NCBI RefSeq assembly: GCF_003258705.1
Contig: NZ_CP029480.1
Span: forward strand, 1,054,001-1,118,000
Length of the DNA: 64,000 nt
Reading direction: 5' to 3'
From: Arcticibacterium luteifluviistationis
Lineage (GTDB): Bacteria; Bacteroidota; Bacteroidia; Cytophagales; Spirosomataceae
The notes beneath the pieces were generated by a model. It was not told where the DNA came from. It worked only from the letters and a program-made list of their open reading frames with translations, and searched no databases. A program made the translations under genes and the position numbers. This document shows positions 1-8,491 of the stretch, one piece after another. Position 1 is the first letter of the stretch; every line of letters starts with the position of its first letter.

Positions 1-2
1 TC

Positions 3-164
3 GTCCTGAATTTTGTCATCATGATTTTGGTTTCAAAACAATTCCCGATAGATAAAGTAGTAGTAGAACTAGTAAAAGACGTTTCAAAACCATGGAAATG
101 GGCAAATGTAATGGGCTTAGCTTTAGTTATCATTACCGTTCTGATTTACTATTTACTATCGTAG
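3..164 (+). CDS. C-terminal end of a membrane transporter (partial)
   Basis: The reading frame is open from the window edge and ends at a TAG at 162-164. It has no start inside the window. The last 25 or so residues, PWKWANVMGLALVIITVLIYY followed by LLS, form one hydrophobic helix and end almost at the membrane. A final helix preceded by a short Pro-Trp-Lys-Trp linker is common at the end of sodium/solute symporters of Bacteroidota, so that family is my best guess. It is an inference from about 53 residues only. A different, overlapping frame (92-325) is open but has no recognisable content and I prefer this one. Confidence 0.5.
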   Translation, partial: VLNFVIMILVSKQFPIDKVVVELVKDVSKPWKWANVMGLALVIITVLIYYLLS

Positions 165-195
165 AACCTATAAATCAAGATTATGATTCCATGAG

Positions 196-226
196 TTTTC
201 CTTTGGGCATCTGTTCCAAAGGAAAA
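196..226. terminator. Perfect 11-bp hairpin, probable terminator
   Basis: TTTTCCTTTGG at 196-206 pairs exactly with CCAAAGGAAAA at 216-226 around a 9-nt loop. It lies 32 bp after the stop of the transporter fragment. The flanking T and A runs could make it work from either side. A second 9-bp hairpin (TTTCAAACG/CGTTTGAAA) follows at 257-284. Confidence 0.55.
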
Positions 227-347
227 TTGACTTCATCCATGAAGGTTTCCAATCACTTTCAAACGTTTATATTAGCGTTTGAAAAAGGATGGGTATGGTT
301 AATTTGTGCCATATCTAGTCGTTAGATAATTAAAAAATAAAAAAAAT

Positions 348-539
348 ATGCCAAAGTGTACTAAGTGCCAGTCGACCTCTTTTAAGATGACTATAGAAAA
401 TGTAAATGGTTCAAACATTAAGTTCCGTGTAATATCTTGCTACAGTTGTGATACCGTTGTCAGTTTTCTTGATTTTACTAACAATTCAATAGCCTTTGAT
501 GACATTTATGACAAGTTGGCTATTAGAAGGCGTTCTTAA
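348..539 (+). CDS. Small zinc-ribbon-like protein
   Basis: A 63-residue protein starting MPKCTKCQS with a second cysteine pair at CYSC around residues 31-34. The two CxxC knuckles about 25 residues apart are what a small zinc ribbon needs. The rest is beta-rich and polar, with no signal peptide or membrane segment, so it is probably cytoplasmic. An A-rich leader precedes the ATG. It stands alone after the terminator hairpins. I do not recognise a named family and no partner is evident. The overlapping frame at 496-693 looks like a shadow. Confidence 0.55.
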   Translation: MPKCTKCQSTSFKMTIENVNGSNIKFRVISCYSCDTVVSFLDFTNNSIAFDDIYDKLAIRRRS

Positions 540-679
540 TATTCAAAATAGGAACGCCATATTTTTAATCGTCATCATTTTTTATATCGCCATTAAAACA
601 TACACCCCGCTTTCCCAGAAATCCCGAAATAGAAGTCTCGATATTTGCTTAAATCTCCATACTATAACTATTTATAAAT

Positions 680-1232
680 ATGATTACACCTGACACAACC
701 CCAAATCCTTTCCATTCCGTCACGGACTCAACCACCGACGATGAAATTATAGACTTAACTTTAAAATACCTTTGTACTGAAAAGTATCGACGTATTGTTA
801 TTTCAAACCATCCAAATATCCATATAGATAACTTTAGAGTAACTAAAATACAATCCTTATTAACAACCAACAACCTCGCAACTCGTGACAGCAAATCAAA
901 AGCGAATGTGACTACTTTTCACATTTCAGATTATGGAGAAAATATTTATTATAACGGTGGATGGGTTGAACACAAAACACAACAAGTCAAACTTGAAAAA
1001 CGCAAGCGTCAGCCAACCATTTCAAACACCATCATTGGTAGATGTGAATTCTAGTCAAATTGGCACTTATAACTCGTCCTTAAAAGACTTTAAGAATACA
1101 AAAAACACTTCTATCCCAGTGACTCAAAAAAAGCTTTTCTTTAAATATTTTCATGAAGTTATAATAGCCGTAATTGTTGGACTTATAATATTATTGATTG
1201 AGTATAAAACAGGACTATTTAGCAACAAATAA
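680..1232 (+). pseudogene. Frame-disrupted small membrane protein with winged-helix-like N-terminus
   Basis: Two overlapping frames appear to be halves of one gene. The first (680-1054) encodes an alpha/beta N-terminal region of about 100 residues that reads like a winged-helix domain, ending near ISDYGENIYYNGGW. The second frame (933-1232) has a polar linker and then a C-terminal membrane helix (EVIIAVIVGLIILLIEY). Neither half alone looks complete. A single-base shift between about 985 and 1030 would join them into a protein of roughly 180 residues. Bacteroidota have many small proteins with a DNA-binding-like head and one tail anchor, which supports the join. Either the gene is broken, or the assembly has an indel, or the frames are used by programmed shifting. 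Confidence 0.4.
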
Positions 1233-1353
1233 AAAACATTCAAATGCCCAACTTTACGAAATGCAGAAACTATCTCTGATTTATCAGGGCTTCGCCACTG
1301 AAACTTCACAAAGCCTTATTAGTTATATTCCATTAAAATAAACTTCGTCCTGA

Positions 1354-4329
1354 ATGAATCACATTGTAAAACTGAAAGAAAGTTTGAACGAACAACAGTT
1401 GAAAGCAGTAACTGAAACCGAAGGTTTTGTTAGAGTAATTGCAGGTGCAGGTTCGGGAAAAACTAAAGCTCTCACTCAAAGATACGCCTACATTGTTGAA
1501 GCATTAGGAATTAACTCTTCTAATATTCTTTGTGTAACCTTTACAAATAAGGCTGCACAAGAAATGCGAAAAAGAGTAAAAAGATTAGTCGGAGAAAATT
1601 CAGATTTAAGCTACATAACTACTTACCACGGATTTTGTGTTCGAGTTTTAAGAGAGGATATAAACAAAATTAAATACCCTAAAAACTTTATCATAATGGA
1701 CGTAGAAGACCAAAAAACTGTTCTTCGACAAGTTTATAATGAATTAGGTTTAACGTCAAAAGTGTTCACTTTTAAACAAGTTTTAAGATATATAAGCAAA
1801 CAAAAAGCTTCACAAGAATACCTGCAATACATTCTTGAATCGAAGAAAAAGGAAACTGATAACGAAATTGAAAAAGTCTTTATTAGGTATTTAGAAAAGC
1901 AACAAAGAAATTTCGCTTTAGATTTTGACGATTTACTAAACTTTGCTCTTTACATATTTGTAAATAACCCAGATGTTCTTGAAAAGTGGCAAAAAAGATT
2001 ACACTACATTCAAGTTGATGAAACTCAAGATAGTTCGCAAAAACAATTCATGCTAATTGAGATGCTTTCTCAGTTCCACAAAAATCTTTTCGTGGTTGGC
2101 GACCCAGACCAAACCATTTATGAATGGAGAGGTGCAAAACCTGAAATTTTGGTTGATTTTGACAAACAATTTACTGATTCAAAAACAATCATTATGAATC
2201 AAAATTATCGTTCAACACCAAATATTTTAAGTCTCGGTAATCATATAATTAAAAACAACAAAATTCGAGTAGATAAGGACATGTTTACTCAAAATCCCGA
2301 AGGTGTTGAAGTTGTTCACTTTCATGGAGAGAATGACTACGAAGAAGGATTATGGGTTGCAAATGAAATAAAAAGACTTGTAAATAATGAAAACTGTAAA
2401 TATTCAGATTTTGCAATATTATACAGAGCAAATCATATTTCACGTAGCATTGAACAATCGCTAATTCGAGAAAATATACCTTACTCAGTTTTTGGCGGTA
2501 TTCGATTCTTTGAGCGTAAAGAAATTAAAGATGTCTTGGCATATTTACGATTGATTGAATTTGAAGATGATTTTTCATTTTTAAGAGTTGTGAACACGCC
2601 AAGTAGAGGTTTAGGGAAAAAGTTCATTGAAAATGTAGCAAAAATTGCTGAAAAAGAAAGCATTTCTCTTTACTCAGCTTTGCAACAAAATATAGAGCAA
2701 AAAGATTTAAGTCGTAAAGGAGCAATTGACTTTATTGAACTTATAGAAAAGTATAAAAAATCAAAAGTAGATTTAATTATTTCAGATTTAGTAAAAGAAA
2801 TAATGGACGAAAGCGGATTATCTGCTTATTACAGAACTGATGGTGACACAGATAGATTAGATAATATCAAAGAACTTCAGAACTCTATAATTTTATTAGA
2901 AACACAAGACGAAGAACCAATAAACCTTACTGAATATTTGCAAGAAATTGCACTTTACACGGATATGGATATTGAAGATGATAGAAATGACCGAGTTAAA
3001 TTAATGACTATCCATACTTCTAAAGGTTTAGAGTTTCCTTACGTTTTTCTTTGTGGCTTCACAGAAGGTGTATTACCAAGTGCAATGTCAATTAAAGAAA
3101 GAAGAGCAAAAGCAATTGAAGAAGAAAGACGTTTAACCTATGTTGCAATTACAAGAGCCGAAAAAGCATTTTATATGACTGAATCAGAAGGATTCAATTT
3201 CAGCACAGGTTTAAATAAATATCCTTCTCGTTTTTTATTTGAAATAAGCGGCAATTATTTTGTGCGAAAAGGAGAATTAAGTCAAGAAATCATAAATGAG
3301 GCTAAAGAACAACTTAAACTTGACGCAAGTCGACAATTAATTCAAAAGAAATTTAACGTTGGAGATTTGGTAAATCACTTGATTTGGAAACAAGGCAAAG
3401 TGATAGAACTCAACGAAGAAAAAGGCGAATATCAAATTGAGTTTATCGAAACGGGAAAAACTAAACCTATAAATTTTGAATTTAGAGGTTTAACAAAAAT
3501 CGAAAAACAAACTAAACTCACAGAGGAAAAAAAGGCTAAGAAATTAACATCGGAAATAATAAAAAATAAAGGTAATAACATAAAGAAGCCAAAAGGAAAT
3601 AAAGAGATTAGAATAGATGAGAAAATCCAAATAAAAATCAAACGATTTGCAAAAAAAGAATATCCTGATGATAAGGAAATGAGAGATTTTGTATACAAAA
3701 ATCAAGTTGAAGCATTTTTGTATATGTCAACCGTAAAGGATAAAGAATTAGAGGAATTTGCTATAAAACAATACGAAAATGATTACTACATGCAACAACA
3801 TGTTTATGATAAAAATGTTGTTGCTAAAAAATATATGACATCTGTTAAAGATTCAGAAATTGAAACTTTAGCAAAAAAAGAATATCCTCTCGATTACAAA
3901 ATGCAACAATATGTTTATGATAAACTACTTGAAGCAAAGCAAAAAATGTCAAAATTTGAAGATAATCCTATTAGAAAAAAGGCTATTGCAGAATACCCTA
4001 ATGACTATCAAATGCAAGTTTATTTTTATAAAAAATTAATCTCTGAAAGTAAAGAGCCAATTTATTTTGAACAAAAGAAAAAAGAAGCCCCAAAAAAAAA
4101 TATTGATTTAAAAGATGAAAAGGTAGAACTTGAGAAAATAAAAATCGAAAATCCTAAATCGGAACTTCTATCTCAAGAAATAAACTTGGAAAAGAAATTA
4201 GCTAAAGAACAAGAAACTGAGCAAAAAACGCCAAGCCCACGAACTTTAAAAGAAAACAAAAGGAATAGTGCGAAATCAAAAGAAAAAGATAATAGCTTAT
4301 GGTCTAAACTTAAAGGATTGTGGTCTTAA
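1354..4329 (+). CDS. UvrD/PcrA-type superfamily 1A DNA helicase with C-terminal repeats
   Basis: An ATP-dependent 3-prime to 5-prime DNA helicase. All core motifs are visible: Walker A AGAGSGKTK (residues 30-38), Ia VTFTNKAAQEM, Walker B VDETQD near 221-226, III VVGDPDQTIYEWRGA, IV QNYRST, V TIHTSKGLEF, and VI RRLTYVAITRAEK. The helicase part ends near residue 640; UvrD and PcrA are usually 650-750 residues, whereas this one has 991. The extra tail starts with a KOW/Tudor-like segment (VGDLVNHLIWKQGKV). It continues with four units of exactly 37 residues whose Glu-Tyr-Pro cores begin at 769, 806, 843 and 880, then a Lys/Glu-rich stretch and the Trp-containing end SLWSKLKGLWS. It is probably a repair or replication helicase; the tail may bind a partner or nucleic acid. 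It stands alone. Confidence 0.93.
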   Translation: MNHIVKLKESLNEQQLKAVTETEGFVRVIAGAGSGKTKALTQRYAYIVEALGINSSNILCVTFTNKAAQEMRKRVKRLVGENSDLSYITTYHGFCVRVLREDINKIKYPKNFIIMDVEDQKTVLRQVYNELGLTSKVFTFKQVLRYISKQKASQEYLQYILESKKKETDNEIEKVFIRYLEKQQRNFALDFDDLLNFALYIFVNNPDVLEKWQKRLHYIQVDETQDSSQKQFMLIEMLSQFHKNLFVVGDPDQTIYEWRGAKPEILVDFDKQFTDSKTIIMNQNYRSTPNILSLGNHIIKNNKIRVDKDMFTQNPEGVEVVHFHGENDYEEGLWVANEIKRLVNNENCKYSDFAILYRANHISRSIEQSLIRENIPYSVFGGIRFFERKEIKDVLAYLRLIEFEDDFSFLRVVNTPSRGLGKKFIENVAKIAEKESISLYSALQQNIEQKDLSRKGAIDFIELIEKYKKSKVDLIISDLVKEIMDESGLSAYYRTDGDTDRLDNIKELQNSIILLETQDEEPINLTEYLQEIALYTDMDIEDDRNDRVKLMTIHTSKGLEFPYVFLCGFTEGVLPSAMSIKERRAKAIEEERRLTYVAITRAEKAFYMTESEGFNFSTGLNKYPSRFLFEISGNYFVRKGELSQEIINEAKEQLKLDASRQLIQKKFNVGDLVNHLIWKQGKVIELNEEKGEYQIEFIETGKTKPINFEFRGLTKIEKQTKLTEEKKAKKLTSEIIKNKGNNIKKPKGNKEIRIDEKIQIKIKRFAKKEYPDDKEMRDFVYKNQVEAFLYMSTVKDKELEEFAIKQYENDYYMQQHVYDKNVVAKKYMTSVKDSEIETLAKKEYPLDYKMQQYVYDKLLEAKQKMSKFEDNPIRKKAIAEYPNDYQMQVYFYKKLISESKEPIYFEQKKKEAPKKNIDLKDEKVELEKIKIENPKSELLSQEINLEKKLAKEQETEQKTPSPRTLKENKRNSAKSKEKDNSLWSKLKGLWS

Positions 4330-4463
4330 CCACCGCTACTCTTACTCAACAAGTAGTTCTAAGAGCCTTATCAGCCAAACAAATATCTATTGCAGCCTAC
4401 CCAAACAAGCTAGGACAGTTTCTCAAGAATAAAATGCTAAACTTGAACTTCTAAAACAACCCT

Positions 4464-5615
4464 ATGAAACAAAACTCAAGAAGAGACTTCATAAAGAAAT
4501 CAAGCCTATCTACCGCTGCTATTTTAGTAGGAGCAGATAGAGCCTTTAGTCAAGAAGTAAGTATCAAGAAAAATGCTATTCCTAAATGGAAAGGCTTTAA
4601 CTTTTTAGACTTCTTTTCCCCTAACCCTGCCAACCAAAGAGAACAAACACCTGAGGAGTTTTTCAAATGGATGCAAGACTGGGGTTTTGATTTTGTTAGA
4701 ATCCCTATGGCTTATCCTAGCTATATTGATTTTGATAGAAGCAAAGATATCAGCATTGAAGATGTCAGGAATATTGACAGGGCTGCTACAGATAGGGTTG
4801 AAAACTTAGTCTACATGGCTCAGAAATATGGGCATCATGTAAGTTTAAACATTCATAGAGCTCCGGGTTACTGCATAAATGCCGGTTTTAATGAGCCTTA
4901 TAATATCTGGACAGACCAACAAGCAGAAGACGACTTTTGCTACCACTGGAAGTTTTGGGCGGAGCGATTTAAGTCGCATAGCTCAAAAAAATTGAGCTTC
5001 GATTTACTAAACGAACCTAGCTGGCGTGACGACATGAACGACCAGTTTGGTAAGAAAACAAAACTACCCGGCGACGTTTATAGAAAACTAGTTTTGGCTG
5101 CTAAAACTGCCATACACGAGGTTAACCCGAAAAGACTAATTGTGGCAGATGGTAATAAAGTGGGCAGTAAAGTAACACCAGAACTGATTGACCTTAAAGT
5201 GGCACAAAGCTGCCGTGGATATGCACCTGGTATTATTTCTCACTACGCCGCTCCATGGGTTTTTAAAGACACCTCTAACTTGCCAGAACTAAAATACCCA
5301 GGACAAGTAGGCGACCAATACCTGAGCAAAAAAATGTTAGAAGACATTTATAAACCATGGATAGAGCTCAAAAACAAAGGTATAGGCGTGCACTGCGGTG
5401 AGTGCGGCTGTTATAACAAAACCCCTCATGATATTTTCTTAGCATGGTTTAGAGACCTTACAGATATATTGAGCGAAAATGATATCGGCTTTGCCCTATG
5501 GGAGCTTAAAGGCTCTTTTGGAATTCTAGATTCTGGAAGAGAAGATGTAGACTATGAAGACTGGTACGGCCATAAACTTGACAGAAAGCTATTAACACTT
5601 TTGCAAAATGCGTAA
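4464..5615 (+). CDS. GH5-type cellulase/glycosidase with Tat signal
   Basis: An exported (beta/alpha)8-barrel glycoside hydrolase of 383 residues. The N-terminus contains the twin-arginine motif SRRDFIKKS followed by a hydrophobic stretch and cleavage near AFSQ (residue 30). This points to export of a folded protein through the Tat system. The GH5 signatures are present: acid/base glutamate in FDLLNEPS (Glu184), nucleophile in GVHCGECG (Glu314), and the barrel-end tryptophan in ALWELKGSFG. The substrate is likely a beta-linked glycan, but GH5 is too broad to name it. The start codon of the rhamnosidase lies 8 bp inside this gene, so the two are an operon and translationally coupled. Confidence 0.9.
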   Translation: MKQNSRRDFIKKSSLSTAAILVGADRAFSQEVSIKKNAIPKWKGFNFLDFFSPNPANQREQTPEEFFKWMQDWGFDFVRIPMAYPSYIDFDRSKDISIEDVRNIDRAATDRVENLVYMAQKYGHHVSLNIHRAPGYCINAGFNEPYNIWTDQQAEDDFCYHWKFWAERFKSHSSKKLSFDLLNEPSWRDDMNDQFGKKTKLPGDVYRKLVLAAKTAIHEVNPKRLIVADGNKVGSKVTPELIDLKVAQSCRGYAPGIISHYAAPWVFKDTSNLPELKYPGQVGDQYLSKKMLEDIYKPWIELKNKGIGVHCGECGCYNKTPHDIFLAWFRDLTDILSENDIGFALWELKGSFGILDSGREDVDYEDWYGHKLDRKLLTLLQNA

Positions 5616-8355
5616 AACACTATTATTCTTATTTCTTACTACTTTTTCGGTTGCAAAAGCACAATTAGAAGTCAATAAGCTCACTTGCGAATACTTAGAA
5701 AACCCAAGAGTTATTGACGAAGTAAACCCTCGTCTAGCTTGGATAAACACTTCGAAAGAAAACATAAGAGGTCAAAAGCAAACTGCCTATCAAATTAGGG
5801 TAGCCAGCAGCCAAAATGGACTTTCGGCCCCTGACTTATGGGATTCTAAAAAAGTAGGCTCAGAAAAGAATAATAGAATAAGCTACCAAGGTAAGGCCTT
5901 AACATCTCGTCAAGAATGCTGGTGGCAAGTAAGAACTTGGGATAAAGATGGCGTGGCAGGCGAATGGTCAGAGCCCGCTTTTTGGCGAATGGGCTTATTA
6001 GAGAAATCTGACTGGCAAGCCAAATGGATAGGTGCACCCTGGCAAGGAGAAGAAGCCATTCCGAAACCGGGTGGCGGCCCTCAAAAGAAAACAGAGATTT
6101 TACCTCCACCGGCTCCCCTACTTCGTAAAAGCTTTGACATCAAAAAAGAAGTTGCAAAAGCGGTAGTTTTCACCACCGGTTTAGGATATTTTGAACTGTA
6201 CGCCAATGGCAAAAAAGTAGGTAACGATGTATTGGTACCTAATCAAACAAACTACGGCAAAAGACCTGCATTGACAGATGCCTACATTGCAGTACCTGAC
6301 GAATTTGTAGCCTATAAAGTCATGTACTTGGCTTATGACATTACCTCCAGTTTAAAACAAGGAAGAAACGCTATAGGCGGAATACTGGGAAATGGTTTTT
6401 ACAATGCCCCTAGATTCTGGACAGCATCTTATGGCAGCCCAAGATTTATAGCACAGCTTCATGTGACTTATACAGACGGCACAGAAGAAATTATCAAAAC
6501 AGACGAAACATGGAAAGCCGCTAAATCGCCAATTCTAGTTGACCTAGTTTATGATGGCGAAGTATATGATGCCAGAAAAGAAATTTCAGGTTGGTCAAAT
6601 GCAAATTTTGATGATAGCTCTTGGCAAAATGCTAGTCTAAGAGAAGCACCTTACGGAGACATGGTGGCACATACCGCCATTACAGACAAAGTCACAAAAC
6701 AATACGCTCCTACCAAAATAGAGAAACTAGGCAAAGGGCATTATAAAGTTGATTTCCCTGAAGAGATTTCAGGGTGGTTAAGACTAGTCAATGTTACAGG
6801 CCCAGCGGGTCAAAAAGTGCATATTACTTTTAACGGAAACCTATACTCTGGCGAAAACACGTACATTTTTAAAGGAGAAGGACTGGAACAATACGCTCCT
6901 AGATTTAACTGGTTTGTGTTTTCTGGGGTAGAAATAACCAACTGGCCAGGCGAATTAAAAGCAGAAAACCTGCTAGCCGAGGCTGTCAATACTGATTTAC
7001 AGGAAAAGGCGACTTTTCAAACCTCAAACGACCTTTTTAATCAAATACACAAGATTTGGAAACGAAGTCAGCTAGATAATACGCATGGCGGTATAGCGTC
7101 TGACTGCCCGCATAGAGAACGCTCCGGCTATACCGGAGATGCACAAGTGACCTGTAACACCGTAATGCATAATTATGATGCTCAAGCCTTTTATCAAAAA
7201 TGGGTGACCGATATGCGTGATGCCCAAATTCCAGAAACTGGCTATGTACCTAACGGTGCTCCATGGCAGCCTGGCTGTGGAGGTGGCGTGGCTTGGGGAG
7301 CTGCTATAAATATTATTCCCTGGGAATTTTATAAACAGTATGGTTCTAAGGACATGTTGGCCGATAATTATGAAGCTATGAAAGGTTACATACGTTACAT
7401 GAAAACTTGGCAAACGCCCGAAGGCACTATGTTTAGTCAGCGTGAAGGTCAAGACGGAAAACCACTTAAATGGTGGAATTTAGGAGAATGGGCTGGCGTA
7501 TGTACAGACTGCCTTCCTCCTGATGAATTGGTACACACTTTTTACTTGTGGCTTTGCAATGACATCACCGCAAAAACTGCAAGCGTATTAGGTCAAAGCA
7601 AAGAAGCGGCTTTATACCAAAAGCAGGCAAAAGAAGCCAAATCAGCCTTTCAAGAGAAATTTTACAATGCTGAAACCAAATCCTTTGGTAAATACGGAGC
7701 TAATATTTTTGCTCTTAAAATGGGCTTACCTGCTAACCTAAAAGCAGCTGTGCTGAACTCACTAAAAAAAGACATTGAAGAAAACGATGGCCACTTTGAC
7801 ACTGGGATATTTGGAACACGTTATTTCTTTGAAATTTTAAGCGAAAACAATTTAAGCGAAGTAGCTTATGATGCCCTAAACAAAAGAAGCGAACCTAGTT
7901 TTGGTCGTTGGGTAGAGTTAGGAAGTACCACTTCAAGAGAACACTGGTCTGAAAGTGGGAGTTATAACCACCCTATGTTTGGCGGTGGTATGGCTTGGTT
8001 TTATACCAATTTGGCAGGGATGCAAACTGATGAAAAAGAGCCGGGTTATAAGCACATTATTTTCAAACCTGAAATAGACAATGATTTACAATTTGCCAAT
8101 TACTCCACCCAAACACCTTATGGAGCAGCAAGCATCCGTTGGCAGAAAATCTCCGATGATATTTTAAGTGTCTACATAGAGGTACCCGTAGGAAGTGAAG
8201 CTACCTTATACGCACCATATAAAGAGATAACCAAAGCTTTAGAACACGGGAAATCTTATAAGAAAAGTAAAGGTGTAAAGAAATCAAAAGGAAAGAAGAA
8301 TATGTCCTTCAAACTCCAAAGTGGGGTTTACTCTTTTGACTTTTCTAGGAATTAG
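5608..8355 (+). CDS. GH78 alpha-L-rhamnosidase
   Basis: A secreted enzyme of 915 residues that removes terminal alpha-linked L-rhamnose. A Sec signal peptide (MRKTLLFLFLTTFSVAKA) is followed by the family layout: N-terminal fibronectin-like and beta-sandwich domains to about residue 330, a concanavalin-like domain, then the (alpha/alpha)6 barrel. The GH78 catalytic signature DCPHRERSGYTGDAQ starts at Asp499, and the barrel glutamate expected to act as base is in SREHWSESGS (Glu778). A Lys/Ser/Gly-rich insertion (KKSKGVKKSKGKK) near the C-terminus is unusual. The gene overlaps the GH5 gene, suggesting both attack a rhamnose-containing plant or algal polysaccharide. Confidence 0.94.
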   Translation: MRKTLLFLFLTTFSVAKAQLEVNKLTCEYLENPRVIDEVNPRLAWINTSKENIRGQKQTAYQIRVASSQNGLSAPDLWDSKKVGSEKNNRISYQGKALTSRQECWWQVRTWDKDGVAGEWSEPAFWRMGLLEKSDWQAKWIGAPWQGEEAIPKPGGGPQKKTEILPPPAPLLRKSFDIKKEVAKAVVFTTGLGYFELYANGKKVGNDVLVPNQTNYGKRPALTDAYIAVPDEFVAYKVMYLAYDITSSLKQGRNAIGGILGNGFYNAPRFWTASYGSPRFIAQLHVTYTDGTEEIIKTDETWKAAKSPILVDLVYDGEVYDARKEISGWSNANFDDSSWQNASLREAPYGDMVAHTAITDKVTKQYAPTKIEKLGKGHYKVDFPEEISGWLRLVNVTGPAGQKVHITFNGNLYSGENTYIFKGEGLEQYAPRFNWFVFSGVEITNWPGELKAENLLAEAVNTDLQEKATFQTSNDLFNQIHKIWKRSQLDNTHGGIASDCPHRERSGYTGDAQVTCNTVMHNYDAQAFYQKWVTDMRDAQIPETGYVPNGAPWQPGCGGGVAWGAAINIIPWEFYKQYGSKDMLADNYEAMKGYIRYMKTWQTPEGTMFSQREGQDGKPLKWWNLGEWAGVCTDCLPPDELVHTFYLWLCNDITAKTASVLGQSKEAALYQKQAKEAKSAFQEKFYNAETKSFGKYGANIFALKMGLPANLKAAVLNSLKKDIEENDGHFDTGIFGTRYFFEILSENNLSEVAYDALNKRSEPSFGRWVELGSTTSREHWSESGSYNHPMFGGGMAWFYTNLAGMQTDEKEPGYKHIIFKPEIDNDLQFANYSTQTPYGAASIRWQKISDDILSVYIEVPVGSEATLYAPYKEITKALEHGKSYKKSKGVKKSKGKKNMSFKLQSGVYSFDFSRN

Positions 8356-8491
8356 GGGAGTAAAAAAACAGTTCCAATCTACTTCATGCCTAATAAAAAT
8401 ACCTTAAATTAGATACGCATATAGAATGCGTATAGATAACCCTATCCAAACGTTCGTAATTCTTAAACCGAACACTCAATTTAAGATACAA

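Noticed and set aside
92-325. 77-codon frame at the window start
   Set aside because: It overlaps the transporter tail in another frame, contains the perfect terminator hairpin and has no protein-like pattern.
496-693. 65-codon frame after the zinc-ribbon gene
   Set aside because: Overlaps the zinc-ribbon gene out of frame and shows no conserved pattern.
7072-7452. 126-codon frame antisense to the rhamnosidase
   Set aside because: A long shadow frame over the conserved catalytic part of GH78; no independent features.
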